Source: an uncultured Bacteroidales bacterium (GTDB lineage: Bacteria; Bacteroidota; Bacteroidia; Bacteroidales; UBA932). From it: a DNA stretch of 64,000 bases. The position numbers and the translations under genes were made by a program. The stretch lies in the NCBI GenBank assembly GCA_946410455.1, contig CAMKAJ010000006.1, positions 30,148 through 94,147 on the forward strand. The letters are read 5' to 3'. Below the pieces are notes generated by a model that saw only the letters and a program-made list of their open reading frames with translations, was not told the DNA's origin and searched no databases. This document shows positions 49,831-58,830 of this stretch, piece after piece (within the stretch, counting starts at the first letter, position 1; every line of letters starts with the position of its first letter).

Positions 49831-52806
49831 CTTTAATCTTACGGTTAGGCCATAATAGAATCTGGGAATCTTGTTCAATACGGAAGAATAAGACTTGGTC
49901 TTGGTGCTGTACATCTGGCCAATGTTATTGAAGAAATTATTGGCGAAGAAAGATACTGATGCGAGCTCCCCTATCTCCTTGGTAACGCTGAAGTTAGCAC
50001 TGAAGTACGGAGATAGGTAGTCTTTATTGAAAATGTACTCATAGTTGGTGCTTACTACCAGCTTGGAAAGATCTGAGAAGAGCGCAGGATCGTTCTCTTT
50101 TGCCCATCTGAGTTTTTCCAGGAAGGGAACTGGCGTGGGGTCGTCGAACGTTACATAGTAGTCCGGGAACAGCACGGCATTGCATTCTGCATCGTAAACA
50201 GAGGCGGAAGTGTCGTATGAGAGTACGTCGGAACGGTCTGCTACTACGTATGAGCGCCCGCCCTCAGGCCTGCCGCTCAGGGCGCGAGCGTAACTCAACA
50301 GGCTGGCCTCCAGTTTTACAGACAGAATCATACGAACCGCCGGGATATGGGTAGTGACGGTGATGTTATTGTTGATGTTGCGTGTTTCGCGCCCGTTGGC
50401 GGTATTATGTCCGCCGTAGTAATAGGCCACGTAACGAAATGGCTGGCCGTCACTGCCTGCAGAAGATATGGGGGAATATGCCTGAACGTCACTCAGCAGC
50501 GAGCGATATGCATAAAAACGCCCGTCAAGGCGAATAGAAGTATGAATGGCCTTTATTTCTTTGAAGTCCACCACCCATTCCAGTCCGTAACGATAAATCG
50601 GGCTGTCTTGATTATCCTCGAAAGTGCGGCTGATAAACTGCTTCCTGGTGCTGTACGGTACCGACATTCCGGGAAGCTTGCCGGTCTTGTCGCTTACCGT
50701 AACCACGCCCGTGGCAGGATCGAGGCTATATACCCGGTCGCCAGCCGGAATGGGGAGCCCCTGAACGTCGGCAGTGCTGGTATAATTATAAGTAAAGCGG
50801 TCGTATTCGGAACTCAGTTGATAAGCATCTATGGTCTTGTTGTAGAAAGCCACCAGCGAAATCTTGTTTCCGGCGATCTGCGTATCTACTCCAAATTCTG
50901 CATGATGGTTTTTCTGCCAGCGAAGGTCGGCATTGTATTCGATTACACGTGGATGCACGTGAAACGCCCGGTAAACCACATTATCTGCAGAGGCCGTTGA
51001 CATAAAGGTATTGATGTCCAGGTAGCCGGGGGCCGGGTACAGAATGGAAAACGAAGGCTGCTTGACCGCCACTCCCCAGCTGGCCCGGAACGCCAGGCTA
51101 CCGAAGAGTTTGTCTCTGCGGCCCCGACTGTCAAACACCGTGTACTTGGCATTGAATCGGGGCGAGAGGCTGGAAGTAACGCCGTAGGCCGAACCTCGTA
51201 TAATTGTATTGTCATTACGGAGTCCTGCTATAAGGTTGATGCGTCCCTTGCCGGCCGGAATCATCAGATTATCCTCAATATAGGCCGCAACATTATGCAT
51301 CCAGGGATTGTCGCAATAACGGTACTCCCGGAAGCTGGGGGCGGTGGCGGGGTCTTCTGAATACGCCCCTACGCCAAAGTTTGCATCGGAGCTCCAGTCA
51401 CCCCCTATCTTAAGTTTGTTGCTGACCTTGCCGAAATTATGCGACCAGTTAGCTTTGAGTGCAATTTTTGAAGTGAACGGGCGGTCGTCTACTGCCATGA
51501 CGTTGTACCAAGTGCCTGCAGGAATCATCACGGCCGGGTTTAAGCCTCCCGCCTCATAAGGGGCAGACATATAGTATCCCATCTCGAGAGCATGCAGGGC
51601 CACCTGAGTAACGCTGGAATGGTAGTTTTTATTCTCACGGGAAAGCTTGTCGCTGTACACCGCCGATGCTCTGAACTCAATATTTGTTATCCACGGCAGG
51701 CTGAGCAGCCAGTTTGCGTTGACGTTGGCCCGCAGACTATTGTCTTTCTGAGTAAGGAAAGTACCTATAAGCTTATCAGGGTCGGCAGAGTCGTCCAGGC
51801 CTCCGAGGTTGCCGGTCACGCCCACAGAGAAACGAAGAGGCTTGGAAGCAAAGAGGCTGCCTGACAACAAGTTGCTGTAGGTCAGCGACATCTGCTTACG
51901 GTCATAGGAGGTGTAGGGAGACATCTGGTCTGATATAGACCGGGTATATTCCATACTTGCATTAAGCACGCCCAGAGGCGCTCCGTGCTTTGAAGTTCCG
52001 AATGCAAACCCCTTGCTCACAGAGGCTTGCTTGGTTTTGGGGCTGGTAGACATGCTTATCTGCCAGGGGGTCTTGCCCTTCTTGGTATTAATCTTTACCA
52101 CTCCGGAACCCATATCGCCGTATTCCACCGAGGGCACGCCGGCAATAACCTCCACAGACTCCACATTAGCAGATGCTATATTATTGGTAGATATGCCTTT
52201 AACGCCATAGCTCGGGTCTGCGTAAGAAGCATTTCCGGAGAGCCTTACACCATCAACTTCGACCGCCGTGCCAAAAGAAGAATTGCCGCTCTCTGCGGTA
52301 CCGCCGCGTATGTTGAACTGCTGCTCAGAGGTCAGCACATTGGAAGTGGTGGCCCCGCCCGGCAGCAAGCTGGCAATGTTGGAGACATTCATCATCTGCA
52401 CGTGCTCAAGGGCTGTCTTGTCTATGGTGCGGGAAGTGGTGGCAGAATTACCATCCTCTTTTGCAGTAACCACGGCGCCGTCCAGGGCCAGATTGTCCAG
52501 GCTGAGCTGAATTTTGAGATTGGGAATATCTTTACTGAAAGTGAGGTCCCGGCTCCAGCTCGCATAGCCTAAGCATTCAACCTTAACTATTGATTTTGAG
52601 ACTCTTACGTTGCGAATCACAAAGCGCCCCTTAGCATCTGCAACCGCCCACTGTTCGCTGGATTCAATCAACACAGTTGCAAACTCTACGGGCTCGCCGC
52701 TGTCCTTGTCTGTGACCGTACCGCTTACAGTAATGCCCTGTGCGTGTAATCCAAGAGAGAACAACAGGCATGACAGCAACACCACTATGAATCGAAAATG
52801 GGACAT
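49825..52806 (-). CDS. TonB-dependent outer-membrane receptor with carboxypeptidase-like N-terminal domain
   Basis: A 993-residue outer-membrane transporter. Signal peptide around MSHFRFIVVLLSCLLFSLG; CarboxypepD_reg-like domain (ITVSGTVTDKDSGEPVEFAT); plug domain with FNIRGG, VEVDGVRLSG, ASANVESVEVIAGVPSVEYG and GSGVVKINTKKG; then a 22-strand barrel that ends FYYGLTVRLKF with terminal Phe. ATG at 52806 was chosen because it starts the signal peptide; the frame goes back to 52845 into the divergent promoter region. No SusD gene follows; instead DUF4876 and DUF6850 genes do. Ligand unknown; the neighbouring peptidases make peptides or metal-protein complexes plausible. Confidence 0.93.
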   Translation of the reverse strand: MSHFRFIVVLLSCLLFSLGLHAQGITVSGTVTDKDSGEPVEFATVLIESSEQWAVADAKGRFVIRNVRVSKSIVKVECLGYASWSRDLTFSKDIPNLKIQLSLDNLALDGAVVTAKEDGNSATTSRTIDKTALEHVQMMNVSNIASLLPGGATTSNVLTSEQQFNIRGGTAESGNSSFGTAVEVDGVRLSGNASYADPSYGVKGISTNNIASANVESVEVIAGVPSVEYGDMGSGVVKINTKKGKTPWQISMSTSPKTKQASVSKGFAFGTSKHGAPLGVLNASMEYTRSISDQMSPYTSYDRKQMSLTYSNLLSGSLFASKPLRFSVGVTGNLGGLDDSADPDKLIGTFLTQKDNSLRANVNANWLLSLPWITNIEFRASAVYSDKLSRENKNYHSSVTQVALHALEMGYYMSAPYEAGGLNPAVMIPAGTWYNVMAVDDRPFTSKIALKANWSHNFGKVSNKLKIGGDWSSDANFGVGAYSEDPATAPSFREYRYCDNPWMHNVAAYIEDNLMIPAGKGRINLIAGLRNDNTIIRGSAYGVTSSLSPRFNAKYTVFDSRGRRDKLFGSLAFRASWGVAVKQPSFSILYPAPGYLDINTFMSTASADNVVYRAFHVHPRVIEYNADLRWQKNHHAEFGVDTQIAGNKISLVAFYNKTIDAYQLSSEYDRFTYNYTSTADVQGLPIPAGDRVYSLDPATGVVTVSDKTGKLPGMSVPYSTRKQFISRTFEDNQDSPIYRYGLEWVVDFKEIKAIHTSIRLDGRFYAYRSLLSDVQAYSPISSAGSDGQPFRYVAYYYGGHNTANGRETRNINNNITVTTHIPAVRMILSVKLEASLLSYARALSGRPEGGRSYVVADRSDVLSYDTSASVYDAECNAVLFPDYYVTFDDPTPVPFLEKLRWAKENDPALFSDLSKLVVSTNYEYIFNKDYLSPYFSANFSVTKEIGELASVSFFANNFFNNIGQMYSTKTKSYSSVLNKIPRFYYGLTVRLKF

Positions 52807-52855
52807 GCTCAACACTACTAGCACGCAAGATACGCAAAAATCCAAAAAAGTGTAC

Positions 52856-52863
52856 TATCTTTA
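52856..52863 (+). promoter_or_regulatory. possible promoter of the S46 peptidase gene (TATCTTTA)
   Basis: TATCTTTA differs from TAnnTTTG at the last base and ends five bases before the ATG at 52869. No clear -33 box. Confidence 0.4.
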
Positions 52864-52868
52864 CAAGT

Positions 52869-54920
52869 ATGAAACGCGTAATTTCATCATTTATTATGAT
52901 AGCCGCCTTCTGTACGGCGGCCCTCGCAGACGAAGGCATGTGGATGGTTCCTTCCGTAGATAAAAAGACAGCAGCTTTGTGTGACTGCGTAGTTGCGATA
53001 GATTTCATGGGCACCGGCAGCCTGGTTTCTGCCGACGGGCTGGTGATTACCAATCACCACGTGGCCTACGGAGACGTGTTTGCTATGAGCGGCAAAGAGA
53101 AAAATTACCTGGAAGACGGTTTCTGGGCCCGCAGCCTGCAAGACGAGATACCAATCCCCGGGCGAAATATCCAGCTGCTCAAGGGTACCATTGACGTAAC
53201 TTCCGAGGTGCAGGAGCTGCTTGCCTCGGGCAGAGTAAAGGCCGGTCCCATGATGATGCGAAAACTTTCCGGGATCATGGAGAAGCGATATCAGGAGAAA
53301 ACCGGATATGAGGCTTCTCTCAGCGTTGCGTGGAGAGGGGCCAAGTACTATATCTCCCTCTACCAGGTGTACAGCGACATACGTCTGGTAGGCGCGCCGC
53401 CGGCTCAAGTGGGAGCATTCGGAGGCGACACCGACAACTGGGAATGGCCGCAGCACAAGGGGGATTTTGCGCTCCTGCGCATATACACGGCGCCCGATGG
53501 CAGCCCGGCCAAATATGCACCAGAGAACGTCCCGTTCCACCCGTCAAAGTACCTTAAGATATCGCTCAAGGGCTACCGCGAGGGATCCAAGACTACCATA
53601 ATCGGATTCCCGGGCAGCACCGACCGCTACGCCTCATCTGCCAAGACAGACTATATGACGAGCGTGCAGCTGCCCATCCAGACCTCCATTCGCGGAGCCC
53701 AGATGGAGATAATCCGCAAGTGGATGGACCGCGATCCCGAGGTGCGCCGCAAGTACTCCAACTTCTTCTTTGGCCTGACCAATGCGCAGGAGCTGTATCT
53801 TGGTGAGCTTCAGTGCTATAAACGCTTTGGGGTGGCAGATGCCAAGCGCCTTCGCGAGGCGGAGCTGGCCGCCTGGCTCGACGCCGACCCGGCCCGCCGC
53901 CAGCTGTGGGGAGATCCTGCTGCAATGCTCGCAAAACGCTATGAGGCAGTTGCCCGTCCGCAAAAGAATTCGCAGTACTTCCGCGAGTGCATCATAAGGG
54001 GCACGCGGCTGCAGCCAATAGCGTCGCGAGTATCTGTTCTTATGAGCCGCTACTCCGACGATAAAGTAGAGGGCGTACGCAAGTCCTCCGCCCGCAATCT
54101 TGCAGAGACCGACCTCAGAGTAGAGCGTGAGCTCTTCCGCTACGGACTGGAGACATTCTATGATAATGTGGACGAGGAGATGCTGGGTCCCTTCCAGACA
54201 GAGCTCAAGCAGCAGTTCGGAGGCAATTACGACGCCATGTGCGCTGCGCTATGGGACGGCAGCTGGCTGAGCAGCCCGACCCTGATTTCCGAGTTCCTGA
54301 ATCCGGGCACAGACATGAAGAGCTTCCTTGCTTCACACTCAGACGACCCCCTGCTGCACTTTTTCGCGGACGCGAGGATGCTGTCTTACAATAAAGCAGT
54401 ACAGGATGCTCAAGACAAGCCCGACATCGGCGCCCTGACGCGCAGCTACACTCAGGCTATGTACGCCATGCAGCTGGACAAGAAGCTCAAGCCCTACCCG
54501 GACGCCAATTCAACCATGCGCATCAACTATGGCAAAGTGCTCAGCATCGAGCCGCGAGACGCAGTGCACTGCAGCAGCTACAGCACCGCCGCCGGACTGC
54601 TTGAGAAGCACGATCCCGATTCTTACGACTTCTGCATCCCCGCTGAGGCAAAGGCTGCGCTGGAAAAGGCTCCGGCATCTATGCACATCAATTTCATTAC
54701 CGATAACGACAGCACCGGCGGCAACTCCGGCTCCCCCGTTCTCAACAGCCGGGGCGAGCTCATAGGGCTCCTGTTCGACGGCAACAAAGAATCGCTCGCC
54801 TCAGAGATGCTCTTCACTCCCGCCTACAACCGCAGCGTAAATGTGGATATACGCTACGTAGTTTGGCTCCTGCGCGAGTACGCTCACTTCGAACGGATAC
54901 TAAAAGAAATGGGGCTCTGA
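52869..54920 (+). CDS. S46 family dipeptidyl peptidase (DPP7/DPP11 type)
   Basis: Exported serine exopeptidase that releases dipeptides from peptides. The 683-residue protein has a signal peptide (MKRVISSFIMIAAFCTAALA), the His motif TNHHV at 61-65, the Asp region FGGDTDNWEWPQHKGDFALL and the Ser motif GGNSGSPV with Ser620. Downstream, LLFDGNKES has Gly where, as I recall, the Asp/Glu-specific DPP11 enzymes carry Arg, so a DPP7-like preference for hydrophobic residues is more likely; this needs an alignment. It is divergent from the TonB receptor. A terminator overlaps the stop codon. Confidence 0.92.
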   Translation: MKRVISSFIMIAAFCTAALADEGMWMVPSVDKKTAALCDCVVAIDFMGTGSLVSADGLVITNHHVAYGDVFAMSGKEKNYLEDGFWARSLQDEIPIPGRNIQLLKGTIDVTSEVQELLASGRVKAGPMMMRKLSGIMEKRYQEKTGYEASLSVAWRGAKYYISLYQVYSDIRLVGAPPAQVGAFGGDTDNWEWPQHKGDFALLRIYTAPDGSPAKYAPENVPFHPSKYLKISLKGYREGSKTTIIGFPGSTDRYASSAKTDYMTSVQLPIQTSIRGAQMEIIRKWMDRDPEVRRKYSNFFFGLTNAQELYLGELQCYKRFGVADAKRLREAELAAWLDADPARRQLWGDPAAMLAKRYEAVARPQKNSQYFRECIIRGTRLQPIASRVSVLMSRYSDDKVEGVRKSSARNLAETDLRVERELFRYGLETFYDNVDEEMLGPFQTELKQQFGGNYDAMCAALWDGSWLSSPTLISEFLNPGTDMKSFLASHSDDPLLHFFADARMLSYNKAVQDAQDKPDIGALTRSYTQAMYAMQLDKKLKPYPDANSTMRINYGKVLSIEPRDAVHCSSYSTAAGLLEKHDPDSYDFCIPAEAKAALEKAPASMHINFITDNDSTGGNSGSPVLNSRGELIGLLFDGNKESLASEMLFTPAYNRSVNVDIRYVVWLLREYAHFERILKEMGL

Positions 54921-54938
54921 AAAGCCCCATTTCTTTAT
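54906..54938 (+). terminator. terminator after the S46 peptidase gene
   Basis: GAAATGGGGC (54906-54915) and GCCCCATTTC (54924-54933) form a perfect 10-bp stem, followed by TTTATT. The left arm includes the last codons of the gene. Confidence 0.85.
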
Positions 54939-54962
54939 TATTTCTAACCGCAGTCCCGAATT

Positions 54963-56387
54963 TTAGAACTGGTAGTTGATACCGATACCGATCCAGAGAC
55001 CTGCATCAAGTCCGGGAGTGAAGCACTTGGCGAGCTCGGCGGAAACGATGAAGTTCTGGTTCATGGCTAACTTAAGGCCAAGGCCGCCGCTGTAGATAAG
55101 CTTCTTGAGATTGTCGGGGTTGTAGATAGTGCTGCCTCCGGTGTATCCGTCGATGCCAAGGAGGGCAGTGTCTTCGATGACCTTGTTGAGGACATCGGCC
55201 CTGTATGCCTTGGTGATGATACCTGCATCGAAGAACGGGTTGAGGGCAACGTAGAAATACTGGTTGAAGAGCTTGAAGTTCACAAGCTTCACGCGCAGTT
55301 CTGTATTTGCCCATGCCATACCCTCGGCCAGGATGCGGTTCTCGCGCAGACCACGGATGGTGTTGCTGGAACCGAAGCCCTCAGAAATCATATTGCGCTG
55401 AACAAGCAGAGGGTTGTTCTGAATCATGTAGAACGGGGTCTCTCCGGCGATGGTCTGCTGCCATGCAAGACGATAAGCAAAAACAGGGTCGCCTGCAGGA
55501 ATATGAATAGGAATGCTGATATAGTGGCGGAAGTAAACGCAAGCCTTGAGGTAAGGAGAGTAGGAGCCGTTGGCGGGGTTGCCTGCGTAGGGAGCTCCGT
55601 TGAGGTAAGCCTCTGCCCAGATACCCTTGTTGGGAGCTGCCTCTATATCCCTGGTGTCGAATACAAATCCGGCATTAAGCTCTACCGACATGCCTCCGCC
55701 GGCCTCTTCCGGCTTGATGGCCCCGATAGCCTTATACTTGTTGAGCAGGGTAAGGTCGTGGGAATAATTGGTCTTGTTGCCGTCTTTGTTGGCATCCACT
55801 GCGGGATCTCTCATGTCTGCGAGAGTCCAGTTCCAGAAGTTTACACCGGCTGCCCAGTTGAGGTTGTCTGTGATGCGGCCCTGGAAGTTGGCGAGCACGC
55901 GCAGCATCTGGCGGCTCATGCCGTAGTAGTTGATGTTGGGATTGAAAGTCCTGTTACCCCAGAGAGGATACTCCACGGAAGTGAAGCTCTTGGATACGCC
56001 AGAGTCGAAAGCTGCCGGACCATTGAAGCCCCAGAAGCTGTACAGAGGGTCGTTCATGTAGGTCACGGAAGCATTTACGCGCATTCCTGGAATCAAATAC
56101 TTGGAGTCGTATGCAAGGTAAAGGCGCATACGCTGGCTCTTTGTAAAGTAAGAACCTTCCCAGCTGATTTTGTGAAGAGGATCGGGATAGGTGCTGCCGT
56201 CTCCATAATAATATACGTCTCCAAATGCTCCAGCCTGGAATCCGTTATCTGCTGAAAATGTGGCTGTAGGAAGTACTCCAAAAGACCAGCCTTTCTTCAT
56301 CTCTTTCTCCTGCTCTTCGGCGGATGCAGTGAATGCCATACCAGCTGCAAGGGCAGAAATGATGATAATAGAAAAGATTTTCTTCAT
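54963..56387 (-). CDS. Omp85-type (surface antigen) barrel without POTRA domains
   Basis: A 474-residue exported outer-membrane protein. Signal peptide MKKIFSIIIISALAAGMAF to ASA; then directly a 16-strand-like barrel with SADNGFQAGAFGDVYYYG, GFVFDTRDIEAAPNKG and the Omp85 loop motif SSNTIRGLRENR (I-R-G), ending GIGINYQF with terminal Phe. BamA and TamA carry POTRA domains ahead of the barrel; none is present, so this is the short surface-antigen type whose role is not established. It has its own promoter and converges on the S46 gene. Confidence 0.82.
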   Translation of the reverse strand: MKKIFSIIIISALAAGMAFTASAEEQEKEMKKGWSFGVLPTATFSADNGFQAGAFGDVYYYGDGSTYPDPLHKISWEGSYFTKSQRMRLYLAYDSKYLIPGMRVNASVTYMNDPLYSFWGFNGPAAFDSGVSKSFTSVEYPLWGNRTFNPNINYYGMSRQMLRVLANFQGRITDNLNWAAGVNFWNWTLADMRDPAVDANKDGNKTNYSHDLTLLNKYKAIGAIKPEEAGGGMSVELNAGFVFDTRDIEAAPNKGIWAEAYLNGAPYAGNPANGSYSPYLKACVYFRHYISIPIHIPAGDPVFAYRLAWQQTIAGETPFYMIQNNPLLVQRNMISEGFGSSNTIRGLRENRILAEGMAWANTELRVKLVNFKLFNQYFYVALNPFFDAGIITKAYRADVLNKVIEDTALLGIDGYTGGSTIYNPDNLKKLIYSGGLGLKLAMNQNFIVSAELAKCFTPGLDAGLWIGIGINYQF

Positions 56388-56416
56388 AATTGGTTAATAG
56401 TTGCAAAAAAGTCCTG

Positions 56417-56424
56417 CAAAGATA
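56417..56424 (-). promoter_or_regulatory. promoter of the Omp85-type gene (TATCTTTG)
   Basis: Minus-strand TATCTTTG, 29 bases upstream of the ATG at 56387, in the gap after the LytTR gene; fits the Bacteroidetes -7 box. Confidence 0.65.
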
Positions 56425-56437
56425 GATAAAAAAATAA

Positions 56438-57256
56438 CTATAACAAGGAAGTGATATTTGGATAGTATTTTTTTGATATAGGTATGCCCTCGCTTCCTTC
56501 GCATCCCAAATCGGCAAAGTTGACGCCTCCCGGGTCTTTGCGAATACTCTTGATATGCAAAGGATTAACGATGAAGCAACGATGTGTGCGGGCAAAGCCT
56601 GCACGCTCGCATAGCTCCTCTATGTTCTTCATGGAGTTACGTATCTGGAAGCGCTTCTCAATGCCGTTCTCAAGGTAGTGCAGCACAATATAGTTCTCGT
56701 TGGATTCTATGTATAGCACAGAGCTTGCCTCGGTTATGAACTTGAGCTGATGGCGGCTGTCGTAGAACTTGAGCCTTGCGTCGCATGCCTGGTACTCTCC
56801 GTTCCCTGCTTCAAGATAGCAATACAGCAAAGACAATATAAAATAAGGGTATATGAGTACCGAGCCGATTGATGAAATACTCCTGCCCCAGAAAGCAAAC
56901 CATGTGTCTTCGCCCCTGGAGGTGAGAACCAGGTACAGAGCAGTGAAAGCACAAGATAGTACTATTTCTCCCAAGCACCAGAAACTATATCTCCAAAGTG
57001 TCATAGGCATCTTCTTTCGCATAAGCCAGAGGAAGAGTCTTCCCAGGACCATTACGCCGAGGATGATTGCAAAGCAGATGACAGTATTGAAGTAGTACAG
57101 GTCGGGAATGGTGGAAACGTTTTCGCCGGTATGCATGAGCCGGCAAAGCGCGGCGGGCTCGTACAGCAGCACAGCTACCAGAAAGAAGGCCGGGATGGCA
57201 AGCGTGTATATCAAATTCGGGAAAAACCGGCTAAAAGCTTTAGGATATGATCTCAT
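56438..57256 (-). CDS. membrane-anchored LytTR transcription regulator
   Basis: A 272-residue protein with four membrane segments (residues about 15-150) joined to a C-terminal LytTR DNA-binding domain. The membrane part has LIYTLAIPAFFLVAVLLYEP and a Trp-rich segment; the LytTR part has SVLYIESNENYIVLHYLENG, RIQIRNSM-like FQIRNSMKNIEEL, FARTHRCFIVNPLHIKSI and a final PISKKYYPNI. No kinase or receiver domain is present, so the membrane part probably senses a signal or anchors the regulator. ATG at 57256 was preferred over GTG at 57265. Upstream lie repeated TNTCACAAA boxes that overlap its promoter, which suggests autoregulation. Confidence 0.9.
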   Translation of the reverse strand: MRSYPKAFSRFFPNLIYTLAIPAFFLVAVLLYEPAALCRLMHTGENVSTIPDLYYFNTVICFAIILGVMVLGRLFLWLMRKKMPMTLWRYSFWCLGEIVLSCAFTALYLVLTSRGEDTWFAFWGRSISSIGSVLIYPYFILSLLYCYLEAGNGEYQACDARLKFYDSRHQLKFITEASSVLYIESNENYIVLHYLENGIEKRFQIRNSMKNIEELCERAGFARTHRCFIVNPLHIKSIRKDPGGVNFADLGCEGSEGIPISKKYYPNITSLL

Positions 57257-57274
57257 TTTCGTCACTATTTTAGC

Positions 57275-57353
57275 TGTGACAAATATAGTACTTTTGTTTT
57301 TCTGTCACAAATATCCTGGGATTTTGTCACAAAAACCGCTCTTTTATCACAAA
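57275..57353. promoter_or_regulatory. array of repeated boxes, probable LytTR operators, with promoter of the LytTR gene
   Basis: TGTCACAAA at 57303-57311 and 57325-57333 and TATCACAAA at 57345-57353 are direct repeats 22 and 20 bases apart, about two helix turns; a variant TGTGACAAA is at 57275-57283. LytTR proteins are known to bind pairs of about 9-bp direct repeats separated by about 12 bases. On the minus strand TATATTTG (57280-57287) is the -7 box of the LytTR gene, and one repeat supplies its -33 TTTG. Confidence 0.7.
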
Positions 57354-57399
57354 AATACTTCATTCCCGGCAACTATTTCCTCGTGAGCGCAAGTACCTG

Positions 57400-57407
57400 T
57401 AATTTTG
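57400..57407 (+). promoter_or_regulatory. promoter of the acyltransferase gene (TAATTTTG)
   Basis: Plus-strand TAATTTTG, 28 bases upstream of the ATG at 57436, fits TAnnTTTG. The LytTR boxes end 47 bases upstream, near enough for activation from there. Confidence 0.6.
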
Positions 57408-57435
57408 CCCTTGTCAAACTTTAAAATGTAATGTT

Positions 57436-58785
57436 ATGACTATACCCGAATGGACAAGGCTGGAGAATTCCGCCATCATATACCCTTCTTGCAGGACTCG
57501 TAAGTACGCTGCAGTTTACCGTATGTCTGCAACCATGGATGCTCCTGTGCAGAAAGAATTGCTTAATAGCGCTCTAAACTCTACAATCAAACGTTTTCCG
57601 AGCTTCCGCTTCACTGTACGCAGAGGGCTATTCTGGTGGTTTTTGATGCGGTTGGAGAATCAGCCCGAGCTCTCTGAGGCAGGAAACCTGCGTGCATTCG
57701 ACCTCAAGTCTAACGGGGGATATATGTTCAAGCTGTCTTGCTCCGGAAAGCGCATAAATTTGGATGTTTTTCATGCCCTTACCGACGGCACTGGAGCAAT
57801 GACTTTCTTGCTGAGCGTTGTTGCAGAGTACCTTAGGATTAGCGGCACAGCAAGCGTTCCCGCTGGCGGCTGGGTGTACAGCCCTTACGATGAGCCCTCA
57901 CCTGAGGAGCTCGAAGATTCGTTCGACCGTTTTTCCGGCACCAAAGGCGCTCTCGACAATGAAGACAAAGCCTGGCACATTAAAGGTCACGAAGAAAAAC
58001 CCGACCTGCTGAATTCTCTCGGAGTCAGCCTTCACCTGGAACAGGCCCAGGCCAAAGCCAAGGAGATGGACTGCACTATGACAGAGTTTCTCACCGCTCT
58101 GATGCTGGTTTCCCTGCAGGAAGTGCGTGCGGCTCAGCCGGGCAAGAAACGCGACAGTATCAGGATGGAAGTACCTGTGAATCTGAGGCCTATCTTCGGC
58201 AGCTCCACACTCCGCAACTTTTCGTCCTATGTCTATCTGGGCCTCAACGTGAGCAACGGAGAGTACACACTAGAAGATGCAATTAAAGAAGTGAAGTACC
58301 AGAAACGGCTCTATATGCAGCCCGGACGCCTCACCCGCCGAATCGCAGCCAACGTAGCCCTGGAAGACAATCTGGCGATTCGCTGCATCCCGCTGTTTAT
58401 CAAGAAGCCGGTCATCAATATCATCAATCACCTCAAAGGAGACAATTACGCTACCTATACTTTTTCGAACTTAGGCAATATAGAGGTTCCCGAGGAGATG
58501 AGGGAGCACGTCCGCGACATTCATTTTGTACTCGGGCGCACCCGCAAGCGCTCCGGCCAGTGCGCTTGTGTGAGCTACAACGGCATTCTAAATCTAGACT
58601 TCTCCCGCAAGATAAGAGAAGACGATTTTGAGCGAGTGTTCGTGCGCAAGCTCCGCAGGCTTGGAATCTGGGCGCGCGTGCAGGTGCCCTCAGAGCCTCT
58701 GCGCCCGGAGCGCGGATCCGATGTGGTGTCCCGCCCCGTTTACCGCAGCGGCTCGCTCATCCCAAAGTTTCTTCTATCTTTCTAG
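57436..58785 (+). CDS. acyltransferase of the condensation/alcohol acetyltransferase superfamily
   Basis: A 449-residue protein related to alcohol acetyltransferases and NRPS condensation domains. DVFHALTDGTGAMTFL holds the superfamily active-site motif (H-x3-DG; the usual first His of HH is Phe here), and VPVNLRPIFGSSTLRNFSSY is the characteristic second-lobe segment. No signal peptide or carrier domain. The acceptor and donor are unknown; the next genes encode a PlsC-like acyltransferase and an acyl ligase, so a role in making an unusual acylated lipid is plausible. It is divergent from the LytTR regulator and ends 45 bases before the next start. Confidence 0.8.
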   Translation: MTIPEWTRLENSAIIYPSCRTRKYAAVYRMSATMDAPVQKELLNSALNSTIKRFPSFRFTVRRGLFWWFLMRLENQPELSEAGNLRAFDLKSNGGYMFKLSCSGKRINLDVFHALTDGTGAMTFLLSVVAEYLRISGTASVPAGGWVYSPYDEPSPEELEDSFDRFSGTKGALDNEDKAWHIKGHEEKPDLLNSLGVSLHLEQAQAKAKEMDCTMTEFLTALMLVSLQEVRAAQPGKKRDSIRMEVPVNLRPIFGSSTLRNFSSYVYLGLNVSNGEYTLEDAIKEVKYQKRLYMQPGRLTRRIAANVALEDNLAIRCIPLFIKKPVINIINHLKGDNYATYTFSNLGNIEVPEEMREHVRDIHFVLGRTRKRSGQCACVSYNGILNLDFSRKIREDDFERVFVRKLRRLGIWARVQVPSEPLRPERGSDVVSRPVYRSGSLIPKFLLSF

Positions 58786-58794
58786 AACTTTTGT

Positions 58795-58802
58795 TAACTT
58801 TG
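58795..58802 (+). promoter_or_regulatory. promoter of the PlsC-like operon (TAACTTTG)
   Basis: TAACTTTG just after the acyltransferase stop and 28 bases before the ATG at 58831; fits the -7 box. No clear -33 box. Confidence 0.5.
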
Positions 58803-58830
58803 CGCCCGATTATTGCATATTTTATTTTAT

